A stretch of 50,238 nt of DNA from Archaeoglobaceae archaeon (GCA_026985525.1 JALSQI010000016.1:1-50238), one strand, 5' to 3'. Numbered from the stretch's first letter, positions 34,537 through 46,075 are shown. The notes: generated from the letters alone by a model not told the origin. Program-made: numbers and translations.

Positions 34537-36408
34537 ATGTTAGATGATGGAGAGAAAAGTGAAGATAAGGTAGATGAGTTGTTGGGAAACCTGAAGTTCG
34601 AGACAACTGCAGAAATAGAAGTACCAAAAAAGCTAATTGATCAAGTTATTGGTCAGGATCACGCGGTCGAGGCAATAAAGAAAGCTGCAGTTCAGAAAAG
34701 GCATGTAATGCTTATCGGCTCACCGGGTACCGGAAAATCGATGCTCGCCAAAGCGATGGCTGAACTCCTTCCAAAAGAGGATTTAGAAGATATACTTGTA
34801 TATCCAAACCCCGATGATCCCAATCAGCCAAAGATTAGAACAGTTCCTGCTGGAAAGGGTAGGGAGATAGTTGAAGCTTATAAACAGGAAGCGATGAAAA
34901 AAGCTCAGGCGAGAAACTTCTTTTTGATGATGCTATTGTCCTTCATAATCCTCTACTCAGCTCTTGAAGGTCAGATGATCTGGGGGATTATAGCTGCTGC
35001 AATGCTATTCCTCGTTGCCAGGTATATGATGCCAAAAGAAGAAAGAAACATTCCAAAGCTTTTAGTTAACAACGCTGATAAAAAAACAGCACCTTTCGAA
35101 GACGCTACTGGAGCTCACGCTGGAGCTTTGTTTGGAGATGTAAGGCATGACCCATTCCAAAGTGGCGGATTGGAAACTCCCGCACATGAGAGGGTTGAAG
35201 CTGGAGCGATTCATAGAGCTCACAAAGGAGTTTTATATATCGATGAAATAAACACGCTAACCATAGAATCTCAGCAAAAGTTGTTAACAGCTCTACAGGA
35301 AAAGAAGTTTCCGATAACTGGGCAAAGCGAGAGGTCAAGTGGAGCAATGGTTAGAACTGAACCCGTTCCGTGTGACTTTATACTCGTCGCTGCAGGTAAC
35401 TTAGACGCTTTAATGGGTATGCATCCCGCTCTTAGAAGCAGAATTGAGGGGTACGGTTATGAAGTTTACATGAACGATACAATGCCAGACACGGAAGAGA
35501 ACAGAAGAAAGCTCGTTAGATTTGTTGCTCAGGAAGTGGTTAGGGACGGTAAGATACCTCACTTCGACAGATACGCTGTTGCGGAGATAATAAAGGAGGC
35601 TAAGAGAAGAGCTGGAAGGAGAAAGAGGTTAACTCTTAGGCTTAGAGAACTTGGAGGTTTAGTCAGAACTGCTGGAGATATAGCAAAAAGCGAAGGGGCT
35701 GAAATCGTAACTCAAAAACACGTAATAGCGGCTAAGAAAGTTTCAAAAACTATAGAGGAGCAGATGGCTGATAGATACATAGAGAGAAGGAAAGACTACA
35801 AGCTGTTTATGAATGAAGGAGAAATAGTTGGTAGAGTAAACGGTCTTGCTGTAATTGGAGAATCTGCTGGAATAGTTCTACCGATAATAGCAGAAGTAAC
35901 GCCTTCGATGAGCAAATCTGAGGGAAGAGTTATAGCAACTGGTAGATTGCAGGAAATAGCAATGGAAGCTGTTATGAACGTTTCTGCTATAATAAAGAAG
36001 TTCACTGGAAAAGACATATCGAGTAAGGATGTTCACATCCAATTCGTTGGCACTTACGAAGGGGTTGAAGGAGACTCTGCAAGTATAAGCATAGCTACAG
36101 CAGTTATATCGGCAATAGAGGGGATACCCGTTGACCAAAGCGTTGCGATGACAGGTAGCTTGTCTGTTAAAGGAGATGTGTTACCAGTTGGTGGCGTAAC
36201 TCAGAAAATAGAAGCTGCAATTCAGGCAGGGCTTAAAAAGGTCATAATACCAAAAGATAACGTTGAAGACGTTATGCTCGATGCAGAACACGAAGGAAGA
36301 ATTGAAATAATTCCCGTTTCGAGAATAGATGAAGTGTTAGAGCACGCTTTAGTAGAAGTAGATGGCAAAAAAGAAAAGTTGTTAGAGAAGCTTAGAAAGA
36401 TTAATTAA
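34537..36408 (+). CDS. lonB: Archaeal membrane-bound Lon protease (LonB)
   Basis: A 623-residue ATP-dependent protease, close to A. fulgidus LonB in length. Walker A is GSPGTGKS (61-68); two membrane helices (FFLMMLLSFIILY and IWGIIAAAMLFLVA, about 128-165) are inserted in the AAA+ domain and anchor it; Walker B is VLYIDEIN. The protease domain has the Ser-Lys dyad S514 (VEGDSAS) and K557 (GGVTQKIEAA), 43 residues apart as expected. ATG 34537 is selected because the TATA box spacing predicts a leaderless start and the length fits; upstream in-frame starts precede the promoter. Confidence 0.96.
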   Translation: MLDDGEKSEDKVDELLGNLKFETTAEIEVPKKLIDQVIGQDHAVEAIKKAAVQKRHVMLIGSPGTGKSMLAKAMAELLPKEDLEDILVYPNPDDPNQPKIRTVPAGKGREIVEAYKQEAMKKAQARNFFLMMLLSFIILYSALEGQMIWGIIAAAMLFLVARYMMPKEERNIPKLLVNNADKKTAPFEDATGAHAGALFGDVRHDPFQSGGLETPAHERVEAGAIHRAHKGVLYIDEINTLTIESQQKLLTALQEKKFPITGQSERSSGAMVRTEPVPCDFILVAAGNLDALMGMHPALRSRIEGYGYEVYMNDTMPDTEENRRKLVRFVAQEVVRDGKIPHFDRYAVAEIIKEAKRRAGRRKRLTLRLRELGGLVRTAGDIAKSEGAEIVTQKHVIAAKKVSKTIEEQMADRYIERRKDYKLFMNEGEIVGRVNGLAVIGESAGIVLPIIAEVTPSMSKSEGRVIATGRLQEIAMEAVMNVSAIIKKFTGKDISSKDVHIQFVGTYEGVEGDSASISIATAVISAIEGIPVDQSVAMTGSLSVKGDVLPVGGVTQKIEAAIQAGLKKVIIPKDNVEDVMLDAEHEGRIEIIPVSRIDEVLEHALVEVDGKKEKLLEKLRKIN

Positions 36409-36420
36409 AGAAAAGATTGG

Positions 36421-37153
<733 letters not shown>

Positions 37154-37173
37154 GTTAGTATGTCGTACTGCGA

Positions 37174-37183
37174 GTATTTAAAA
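37174..37183 (-). promoter_or_regulatory. TATA box for secG-engB
   Basis: On the minus strand TTTTAAATAC is centred about 26 bases before the secG ATG. The remaining 113 bases to the TIP49-like gene hold plus-strand TATA candidates (TTATATACTATTT near 37211 and CTTTTATATT near 37251) and no gene. Confidence 0.5.
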
Positions 37184-37296
37184 CTTACCCGCTTTTGAGC
37201 CTAATTTATCTTTATATACTATTTATTTTTATACATCATTACTAACGATACTTTTATATTGAACTACAAATCTACTGAAATTTGCAGGTGGTCAAT

Positions 37297-38631
37297 ATGG
37301 CTGAAATAAGAGAAATTACGAGGTTTGAAAGGATAGGAGCACACTCTCACATTAGGGGACTGGGATTGGATGAAAACCTCAGGGCAAAAAAAGTAGCTGA
37401 CGGATTGGTTGGACAAGTAAAGGCAAGAGAAGCAGCGGGAGTAGTTGTTAAACTTATAAAAGCTGGAAAAATGGCTGGCAGAGGAATACTAATAGCAGGA
37501 CCACCCGGAACGGGTAAAACAGCGATAGCTGTTGCAATAAGCAAGGAATTAGGGAAAGACGTGCCTTTTGTTCACGTTTCTGCGAGCGAATTTTACAGCA
37601 CTGAAATGAAAAAGACTGAAGCTTTAATTCAGGCTATAAGAAAGGCTATAGGTGTTAGAATTAGGGAAAGGAGGGAAGTTTTGGAAGGAGAAGTCGTAGG
37701 TCTTGACTACAACATGGTGCCTAATCCGTACAATCCGACTCAAAAGATTCCTGAATCCGCAACGCTAACTCTTGCAACTAAGGATGAGAGAAAGACGTTT
37801 TCTATTTCTGGAAGACTTGCAATGACATTTTTATATCAGGGTATAGAAGTGGGAGATGTAATAGTAATAGACAAAGAAACTGGCAGAGTTTCCAAATTGG
37901 GTAAAACAGAGAAAGCGAGCAGAAAATACGACATAGGTGGTGAGGAAATAGTAGAAGTCCCTTCTGGTAGCGTTGAAAAAGAGAAGGAATTCACCTACGT
38001 CGTAACGCTTCACGACTTGGATGAAGCTAACGCGAGAAGCGGTTCTCTCTTCTTTATGCTATCAAGTAGAGAAATAGACAGCGAAGTTAGAAACGCTGTT
38101 GACGAAAAAGTGAAGAGGTTAGTGGAAGAGGGGAGAGCTGAATTAGTGCCGGGAGTTTTGTTCATAGACGAAACTTATCTGTTGGATATAGAGTTATTCG
38201 CTTTTATGAACAGAGCTATGGAATCAGAAATGGCTCCTATAATTATACTTGCGTCTAATAGGGGTTTTGCAAAGATAAGAGGTACTGATATAGTTGCACC
38301 CCACGGAATACCTCTCGACTTACTCGACAGGTTACTTATAATAACTACGGAGCCGTATAACGAAGAGGAAATAAGAGTAATCTTAGAAATAAGAGCGAGC
38401 GAATCTGGTATGGTTCTAGAAAAAGATGCACTTGATATGTTGACGCAGCTTGGAGTTAAAAACAGCCTCAGGTACGCAGTTCAGCTATTAGCTCCAGCTT
38501 ATGAATTTGCAAAACTTAGAAATTCAAGAAACATTACCGTTGATGACGTTAAAAGAGCAGCAGAATTATTCGTTGACGTCAATCAGAGTTCGAGCTATTT
38601 AAAGAAGTGGGAAAGCAAAATGCTCTCTTAA
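37297..38631 (+). CDS. TIP49/RuvB-like AAA+ helicase (archaeal Pontin/Reptin homologue)
   Basis: A 444-residue AAA+ ATPase. N terminus: TRFERIGAHSHIRGLGLDENLRA, a hallmark of RuvBL1/2 proteins. Walker [12 protein letters not shown] (about 69-79); an OB-fold-like insertion (domain II) about 115-240; Walker B GVLFIDETYLLD; sensor 1 ASNRG. Eukaryotic homologues serve in chromatin remodelling, snoRNP assembly and Holliday junction work; the archaeal role is unknown, but a C/D box sRNA gene lies under 1 kb downstream. ATG 37297 is preceded by AGGTGGT; the in-frame TTG 37282 is less likely. Confidence 0.92.
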   Translation: MAEIREITRFERIGAHSHIRGLGLDENLRAKKVADGLVGQVKAREAAGVVVKLIKAGKMAGRGILIAGPPGTGKTAIAVAISKELGKDVPFVHVSASEFYSTEMKKTEALIQAIRKAIGVRIRERREVLEGEVVGLDYNMVPNPYNPTQKIPESATLTLATKDERKTFSISGRLAMTFLYQGIEVGDVIVIDKETGRVSKLGKTEKASRKYDIGGEEIVEVPSGSVEKEKEFTYVVTLHDLDEANARSGSLFFMLSSREIDSEVRNAVDEKVKRLVEEGRAELVPGVLFIDETYLLDIELFAFMNRAMESEMAPIIILASNRGFAKIRGTDIVAPHGIPLDLLDRLLIITTEPYNEEEIRVILEIRASESGMVLEKDALDMLTQLGVKNSLRYAVQLLAPAYEFAKLRNSRNITVDDVKRAAELFVDVNQSSSYLKKWESKMLS

Positions 38632-38721
38632 CTTTTATAACTTTTATAATTTTTCATAATTTTTTTGCTTTCGTTAGTTTAATTTTTAAATAGTATCTTT
38701 TAAATATCATTAAGTTTCATA

Positions 38722-39445
38722 ATGATACCCGTCCAGTACTGGGTTTACACGAGTATGGGCTTGAGTCCAAAGCTTGCTATACTAACGGCGTTTGGGACGA
38801 ACTTGGCAGTTGTGTTGCCTACTGCAATCAGCGGAGCCTTAGGACACAGCAGAAAGAATGCCGTTATCTGGAAAGCGGCACTTTTACTTGGAATAACTGG
38901 GGCTATAGGTGCTTTTTTCGGTTCAAGCTCGGCTACAATGTTACCCGCAAAAGTGCTTAAAATCGCTTTTGGAGTAGCAATTCTCGCTGGTGCTATCAGA
39001 ATGTTAACTGCTAAGAAAGCGGAAATTGGGAAAAAACCAAACCTTTCTACTGCATCTCTCGTGTTCTGGGGAATTTTGCTTGGTACTGCTACTGGTATAA
39101 TTGGTGGCCGGTGGAGTACTTATGGTACCAGTTATGGCAGTAATCCTCAGATTTGGTATGCGTAGAGCAGTTGGAACTTCTACTGCAGTAATGATTTTCA
39201 CTTCTGCTGGAGGGTTAATAGGGTACATCGTTAACGGACTTCACACCAATGTGTTTGGGCAATATCCAGTTGGATACATGATAGGATACTTCAATCCGGA
39301 CTCTTGGTTAGCTCTTGCAGCTACAAGCGTACCTATGGCTCAAGTTGGAGTAAAAGTTGCGCACATACTACATCCAAAGAAGTTAAAGTACATCTTTGCA
39401 GCGGTAATGGTTTACATGGCACTGAAAATGATCGGAGTTTGCTAA
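38722..39445 (+). pseudogene. TauE/SafE family membrane transporter, truncated and frameshifted
   Basis: Two frames together cover most of a TauE/SafE permease (family exports sulfite or organosulfonates). Frame 1 (38722 to about 39108) begins at MIPVQYWVYTSMGLSPK, equivalent to the segment just after the first G-G-G loop, so the first helix is missing; the 90 bases upstream are non-coding. Frame 1 reaches TGIIGG at the second glycine loop, then runs into unrelated residues. Frame 2 continues from about 39104 (VAGGVLMVPVMAVILRFG...) to the normal C terminus at 39445. A one-base gain (or two-base loss) near 39105-39112 would explain it. Either a decayed gene or a sequencing error at the shift; the missing N terminus favours decay. 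Confidence 0.8.
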
Positions 39446-39467
39446 AAAATGGAAAATAGAAATTGGA

Positions 39468-39530
39468 AAAGTCAGACGCGGGCTATTTCATCATCGCTAA
39501 GGCTCAGAATTGGATTCATTCATCATTCCT
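39468..39530 (-). ncRNA. C/D box guide sRNA (2'-O-methylation guide)
   Basis: Minus strand, in the gap between the tauE remnant and hsr1. In order: C box ATGATGA (39520-39526), 12-nt guide (39508-39519), D' box CTGA (39504-39507), 9-nt spacer, C' box ATGATGA (39488-39494), 12-nt guide (39476-39487), D box CTGA (39472-39475). Equal 12-nt guides and perfect boxes are the canonical archaeal design. The D guide is complementary over 10 nt to ACGCGGGCUA, which I recognise in archaeal 16S rRNA (CUACACGCGGGCUACAAUGG, about E. coli 1225-1245); the fifth-nucleotide rule points to the second G of ACGCG. The D' target (AAUUGGAUUC) is not assigned. A TATA-like CTATTAA near 39551-39557 sits about 26 nt upstream. 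Confidence 0.87.
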
Positions 39531-39582
39531 GCTTTTCTTTTAGCTTGGGGTTAATAGATTTTACTTCGCATACCAATACGAC

Positions 39583-39597
39583 CAAAAACTTTATATA
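39583..39597 (+). promoter_or_regulatory. hsr1 promoter (BRE and TATA box)
   Basis: CAAAAACTTTATATA: a purine-rich BRE-like stretch then TTATATA (39591-39597). Transcription is predicted near 39620, at the downstream edge of the HSR1-type operator that follows. Confidence 0.65.
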
Positions 39598-39605
39598 CCA
39601 TTTTA

Positions 39606-39620
39606 CTAACCTAAGGTTAG
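39606..39620 (+). promoter_or_regulatory. HSR1-type operator CTAAC-N5-GTTAG
   Basis: CTAAC CTAAG GTTAG is a perfect inverted repeat with a 5-base spacer, 8 bases after the TATA box of hsr1. As I recall, the same consensus (CTAAC-N5-GTTAG) was reported as the binding site of the A. fulgidus heat-shock regulator HSR1. A bound repressor would cover the transcription start, giving autoregulation of the operon. Confidence 0.8.
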
Positions 39621-39653
39621 TAACAAGTAAATCAGTTAGAAATGGTGATTGTC

Positions 39654-40319
39654 ATGGATTCAGCTGAGATGCTACTGGAAGTTCTGGGAAACGAGAGCAG
39701 GAGGAGGATACTAGCTTTGCTATCAAAGAAACCTTGCTATGTAAGTGAGATATCTTACTCTCTGAAAATGGCACCGAAAGCAGTGTTGGAACACCTCGAA
39801 AAGCTTGAGAGAGCAGGAATAGTTAGAAGCTTTGAAGAGGGAAGAAGGAGGTACTACTGCATAGACAAAAGCATCAGAATTGAGATAACAATTACTCCCC
39901 ACGTATTCGAAACTTCTGTAATCACCGGAACCAACAACACGAACTTTGAAAGAGTTGTAAGCAGTGCAAAGAAGGTTTTGGATAGTCACTTCAATGAAAT
40001 AAGCGTGTCTCAGCTCAGCAACACAATTCAGGAAATAGAGAGAATTAAAAGAGACATCTCAAGGATACAGAGCGTAATAAACCAGAAAATAAACGAGGCC
40101 TTCGAGAGGTTGACTGAGGAACTCTCTAAGGATTTTACTAATGAGGTTGAAAGAACAGTTGTAATCGGAATAAGCAAGGGTATTTGCAGTGCTGAGGAAA
40201 TAGCTGAGCAGTTTGGCTTGCCTTATAGCGAAGTAAAGAAAACTCTCGAGAATTTGGAGAAAAGAGGAATCGTCGCTAAGGTAATCAGTAAGAATGGTGA
40301 AATCTGGAAGCTTAAATGA
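39654..40319 (+). CDS. hsr1: Heat-shock regulator HSR1-like (ArsR-type winged helix)
   Basis: A 221-residue regulator with two winged helices: an N-terminal ArsR-like domain (EVLGNESRRRILALLSKKPCYVSEISYSLKMAPKAVLEHLEKL) and a C-terminal one (GICSAEEIAEQFGLPYSEVKKTLENLEKRGIV), joined by a coiled region suited to dimerisation. The order hsr1-cdc48-hsp20 is that of the A. fulgidus heat-shock operon, and a perfect HSR1-type operator lies 33 bases before this gene. ATG 39654 has GGTGAT 4 bases upstream; the earlier in-frame ATG (39642) overlaps that site. It probably represses its own operon until heat shock. Confidence 0.9.
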   Translation: MDSAEMLLEVLGNESRRRILALLSKKPCYVSEISYSLKMAPKAVLEHLEKLERAGIVRSFEEGRRRYYCIDKSIRIEITITPHVFETSVITGTNNTNFERVVSSAKKVLDSHFNEISVSQLSNTIQEIERIKRDISRIQSVINQKINEAFERLTEELSKDFTNEVERTVVIGISKGICSAEEIAEQFGLPYSEVKKTLENLEKRGIVAKVISKNGEIWKLK

Positions 40320-40377
40320 AATTTAGCGATAATGAGATGAAGTAAAATTAGATAATTTGAAAATTAATAAAATATAA

Positions 40378-42600
<2,223 letters not shown>

Positions 42601-42680
42601 TTTAATTATTCTAAAAATTTTTTAAATATTATGTGTAAAATAAAAATTTAGAAAATTTAGAAAATTTGGAGGTGATTCGT

Positions 42681-43214
42681 ATGGCTTGGTGGAGGAGGAG
42701 AAGAGAAAGAGATAGAGAGGACGACTTCGATTGGTTTGGATTTGGGTTTAGAGACTTCGACGTCTTTGACGACTTGTTTGAAAAAATGATGAGGGATTTA
42801 GACGAAATATTTAGAAGAGCTACAAGTGGAGAAATAAAGCCAATAGTCAGAGGTTTCTCAATAAGGATAGGGCCTGACGGAAAGCCTGAAATAAGAGAAT
42901 TCGGAACTAAGGAAGCTGGACAGGGGGTAGAGGAAAGGAAGCCACTGGTTGATGTGATGGAAACAGACGACGAAGTTCAGATAATCGCTGAAATGCCCGG
43001 AGTTAACAAGGAAGACATAGACGTTAGTGCTTCAGAGAAGTCTGTGGAGATAAGAGCAGAAGGAGAAAACAGGAGGTACTACGAAGTTGTAGATCTACCC
43101 TGTGAAGTCATACCAGACTCAGCCAAGGCAAGGTACAACAACGGCGTCTTAGAAGTCGTGTTTAAGAAGAAGTATCCTAAGAAGTCTGATAAGAAGAAAA
43201 TAAAGATAGAGTAA
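42681..43214 (+). CDS. hsp20: Small heat-shock protein Hsp20 (alpha-crystallin)
   Basis: A 177-residue chaperone. Residues 1-75 are an Arg- and Asp/Phe-rich N-terminal region (WWRRRRERDRE, then DWFGFGFRDFD); residues about 90-165 are the alpha-crystallin domain (PLVDVMETDDEVQIIAEMPGV... to YNNGVLEVVFKKK). It prevents aggregation by binding unfolding proteins as an oligomer. ATG 42681 has GGAGGTGAT 4 bases upstream; an in-frame start at 42666 lies before it. It closes the heat-shock operon, 80 bases after cdc48, and is convergent with the dehydrogenase (3-base gap). Confidence 0.93.
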   Translation: MAWWRRRRERDREDDFDWFGFGFRDFDVFDDLFEKMMRDLDEIFRRATSGEIKPIVRGFSIRIGPDGKPEIREFGTKEAGQGVEERKPLVDVMETDDEVQIIAEMPGVNKEDIDVSASEKSVEIRAEGENRRYYEVVDLPCEVIPDSAKARYNNGVLEVVFKKKYPKKSDKKKIKIE

Positions 43215-43217
43215 TTT

Positions 43218-44198
43218 CTAAATTTTTTTTGCAACTTCTCTTGCCATTTCCATAGTCTTTAAGTTTCCTCCTAAATCTGGTGTTGTTTTTCCTTCTACGA
43301 AAGTTTCCTCTAATGCTTTTTCAATTCTGTTCGCTTCGCTTGTGTAGTTAAAATGTCTTAACATCATACATACTGTTAAAATCATTGCTGAAGGGTTTGC
43401 GATTCCTTTACCTGCTATGTCCGGAGCAGAGCCGTGTACGGGTTCGAAAATAGCGTGTTTTTCTCCTATGTTTGCAGATGGAGCTAAACCAAGCCCTCCA
43501 ACTAATCCCGCTGCTAAGTCGCTGACTATGTCTCCAAACATGTTCGTAGTTACTATTACATCAAATCTTTGAGGATTCATTACGAGGTACATACATGCAG
43601 CATCAATGTAGTAGTCGTTGAACTCTATTTCCGGATAACTGAGGGCAACTTTTTTACAAACATCTCTAAAAAGACCGCAAGTCTTTTTCATTACGTTTGC
43701 TTTGTGCAACGCCGTAACTTTTTTTCTACCTTCTTTCTTAGCGAGTTCAAACGCAAACTTTGCTATTCTTTCACTACCCTTCTTAGTTATCACTCTTATA
43801 CCCTCTGTAACTCCATCTGCAATTTCAAATTCCAAACCTTTATATAAACATTCTGTATTTTCTCTAACAATTACTATGTCAACATCTTTGTATAAACAAT
43901 TTATACCTCTGTAAGACTTTGCAGGCCTTATATTTGCAAAAGTTTCTAATTCAAACCTGAGTCTGACTATAACATCTGCAGCTGTCTCTCCCGCAGCACC
44001 AAAAAGCACAGCATCACTCCTTAAACACTCTTCAAGCGTTTCGTCTGGTAAGGCTTTTCCGTACTTCTTTAATGCCTCGTCTCCTGCCTCCATCCAGACG
44101 AACTCGAAAGGCAAATCAAACTTTTCTAAAACCAGCATTGCTGCGTCCATGACTTCCTTTCCAATTCCATCTCCCGGAATTACCGTTATTCTGTGCAT
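43218..44198 (-). CDS. leuB: 3-isopropylmalate dehydrogenase-type beta-decarboxylating dehydrogenase
   Basis: A 326-residue NAD-dependent dehydrogenase. Signatures: VIPGDGIGKEVMDAA, RFELETFANIRPAKS with the substrate-binding arginines, VRENTECLYKG, ALHKANVMKKTCGLF with the catalytic Lys, NMFGDIVSDLAAGLVGGLGLAPSANIG and FEPVHGSAPDIAGKGIANP. LeuB acts in leucine synthesis. Archaeal paralogues act on homoisocitrate or malate analogues (AksF), and these are hard to separate by eye, so LeuB is the more likely of two options. No other leucine genes are adjacent. The gene stands alone on the minus strand. Confidence 0.85.
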   Translation of the reverse strand: MHRITVIPGDGIGKEVMDAAMLVLEKFDLPFEFVWMEAGDEALKKYGKALPDETLEECLRSDAVLFGAAGETAADVIVRLRFELETFANIRPAKSYRGINCLYKDVDIVIVRENTECLYKGLEFEIADGVTEGIRVITKKGSERIAKFAFELAKKEGRKKVTALHKANVMKKTCGLFRDVCKKVALSYPEIEFNDYYIDAACMYLVMNPQRFDVIVTTNMFGDIVSDLAAGLVGGLGLAPSANIGEKHAIFEPVHGSAPDIAGKGIANPSAMILTVCMMLRHFNYTSEANRIEKALEETFVEGKTTPDLGGNLKTMEMAREVAKKI

Positions 44199-44275
44199 GC
44201 TCGCTGTAAGAATTAATCGTTAAAAAATTAATCGCTACACAAAACGTAAAAAGCCAGAAGTGTTAAGTACGAAAC

Positions 44276-44422
44276 ATGGAAGTGGAGCTGTATGTTGATG
44301 GAAAGAAAGTGCCTATGAACTCCTACGTTAAAAGTGTGTTTTTTAGAGTCGTTTCAGCTTTGATATCCACGTTAAAAGGTGTTGAGGAGTGGGAAAAAGC
44401 TGAACTCAGAATTTCTAAGTGA
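44276..44422 (+). CDS. Small conserved-looking protein, 48 aa, upstream of hisC
   Basis: A 48-residue protein (begins MEVELYVDGKKVPMNSYVKSV, ends ELRISK) with a beta-hairpin-like start and an amphipathic helix (FFRVVSALISTLKGV). Short archaeal proteins with a V-E-x-Y-x-D/N-G-K-x-V-P-M-N opening are common, but I know of no function. Its stop overlaps the hisC upstream region (TGAGAGGT), so translation may be coupled. No strong ribosome binding site precedes the ATG, so a leaderless start is possible. Confidence 0.65.
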   Translation: MEVELYVDGKKVPMNSYVKSVFFRVVSALISTLKGVEEWEKAELRISK

Positions 44423-44433
44423 GAGGTAGGGTT

Positions 44434-45513
44434 ATGCAATTTGTTAGAGAAGAGATAAGGAGAATGAAAGCGTACGAACCGGGAAAGAGTGAGGATTACG
44501 TAAAGAGAAAATACGGTTTGAGCAGAGTCGTAAAGTTAGCGTCTAACGAGAATCCCTATGGCGTTAGTCCAAAGGCAATAGAGTCATTGAGAAAATTCAA
44601 TTCAGAGTTGTTAAGCAAGTATCCTGAAACTTTTCCCCCTCAACTTTTAGAGGCTATCGAATCTTATATCGGATGGCCTAAGGACATGGTAGTTGTCGGT
44701 GCAGGTTTGGATGGAGTTCTCGAGACGATTTTCAGACTTTTTATCAATAGGGGAGATTCAGTATTGCTACCAGTTCCAACATATCCGTACTACCATACAG
44801 TCATTCAGGTTTTTGGTGCTAAAGGAGTTTTTGTGGAGAGGAATGAAGAATTTAGAATTGACGTGGATAGGATTATAACTACTGCCAAAAGAGAAAAACC
44901 AAAACTGATAATAGTATGCTCTCCCAACAATCCAACTGGTTTGGCTGAGAGAGAAGAGGACGTAAGAGCTTTAATTGAGTCTTGTAATTGCCCAGTTTTT
45001 ATAGATGAGGCGTATGGAGAGTTTGCAGATTACGATGGAGTCAGCTTGAAACACTTATTCGATTACGAAAACGTTATAATCGGTAGAACTATGTCTAAAG
45101 CCTTTGGCTTAGCTAATCTTAGAATAGGCTACGCAGTTATGAGCGAAGAACTTAGAAAAGAATACCTCAAAGCAACCACTCCTTTTCCAGTTTCCACTCT
45201 TTCCGCTAATGCAGCTGCTAAGGCACTCGAAGATAAAGAGTTTTTGCATTACGTTTTAAAGAAAAATGCTGAGGAGAGGAAGAGGCTAATCAAAGAATTG
45301 GGAAATTACTTCAAAGTTTATAGGAGTAATGCGAACTTTGTTTTTGCTGACGTAGGTAATGCCTCAGAATTCGTAGAGAGCTTAATGAAGATGGGAATTA
45401 TAGTCAGGGATTGTTCTAAATTTTATGGATGTTGCAGAGGACATGTTAGAATTACCGTTGGCAGAAAAGAAGAGAACGACTTGCTTATATCTGCAGTTAG
45501 TAAGCTGAGGTGA
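44434..45513 (+). CDS. hisC: Histidinol-phosphate aminotransferase
   Basis: A 359-residue PLP-dependent class I/II aminotransferase. Signatures: KLASNENPYGVSPKA, VVVGAGLDGVLE, VCSPNNPTG, FIDEAYGEFA and TMSKAFGLANLRIGY with the PLP-binding lysine, then RITVG near the end. HisC converts imidazole-acetol phosphate to histidinol phosphate. ATG 44434 gives the typical MQFVREEIRRMKAY start with AGGT upstream; GTG 44419 overlaps the small upstream gene. The Fap7-like gene follows after 4 bases. Confidence 0.92.
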   Translation: MQFVREEIRRMKAYEPGKSEDYVKRKYGLSRVVKLASNENPYGVSPKAIESLRKFNSELLSKYPETFPPQLLEAIESYIGWPKDMVVVGAGLDGVLETIFRLFINRGDSVLLPVPTYPYYHTVIQVFGAKGVFVERNEEFRIDVDRIITTAKREKPKLIIVCSPNNPTGLAEREEDVRALIESCNCPVFIDEAYGEFADYDGVSLKHLFDYENVIIGRTMSKAFGLANLRIGYAVMSEELRKEYLKATTPFPVSTLSANAAAKALEDKEFLHYVLKKNAEERKRLIKELGNYFKVYRSNANFVFADVGNASEFVESLMKMGIIVRDCSKFYGCCRGHVRITVGRKEENDLLISAVSKLR

Positions 45514-45517
45514 TTTT

Positions 45518-46051
45518 TTGAAAGCGTTAGCTTTAACTGGGACTCCCGGTGTTGGAAAAACGAGCGTAGCAGAAGTGTTAAGAAGAAAAGGGTACGAAGT
45601 AATCAGTTTTAACGAACTGGCGAGAAAATTCGACTGCATTATTGGTTGTGAGGACAATTGCTTTGTTGTCGATTTAGAAAAGTTAAAAGAAAAGTTTAAA
45701 CCGAAAAAATTTGTCATAATTGAGGGGCATTTATCTCACCACCTCGCCGATACAGCAATAGTTTTGAGGTGCAATCCTCTAATCCTGAAGAATAGACTTC
45801 TTTGCAGAGGGTGGAGAGAGGAAAAAGTCATGGAAAACGTTGAAGCGGAGCTAATAGATTCCATACTAATTGAAGCCTTAGATGTTTGCAGAGAAGTACA
45901 CGAAATAGATACTTCTAATAAGAGTATTAATGAAGTAGCGGATGAAGTGATTTCAGTAGTGGAAGGTAAGGCTAAATATCCTCCCGGTAAAATCGACTGG
46001 ATTTCTGAGTTAGATAATGACATTGAAGAAGTCATAAGGAAAACGTTTTAA
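45518..46051 (+). CDS. Fap7/hCINAP-like adenylate kinase family NTPase
   Basis: A 177-residue P-loop kinase: Walker A GTPGVGKTS (8-16), ISFNELARKF, the Walker B-like VIIEGHLSHH and the lid region LCRGWREEKVMENVEAE. Fap7-type proteins have adenylate kinase/ATPase activity and help late maturation of the small ribosomal subunit (with Rps14/uS11) in eukaryotes and archaea. TTG 45518 is the start, behind GAGGTGAT at the 3' end of hisC, so the gene is coupled to hisC. Confidence 0.85.
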   Translation: MKALALTGTPGVGKTSVAEVLRRKGYEVISFNELARKFDCIIGCEDNCFVVDLEKLKEKFKPKKFVIIEGHLSHHLADTAIVLRCNPLILKNRLLCRGWREEKVMENVEAELIDSILIEALDVCREVHEIDTSNKSINEVADEVISVVEGKAKYPPGKIDWISELDNDIEEVIRKTF

Positions 46052-46075
46052 TTTTCTAAGTTATTCGGATTAAAC

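Noticed and set aside
38705-38722. A start upstream of 38722 that would make the TauE/SafE gene complete
   Set aside because: The 90 bases between the TIP49-like gene and 38722 are AT-rich and contain stops; they cannot encode the missing first helix in any frame.
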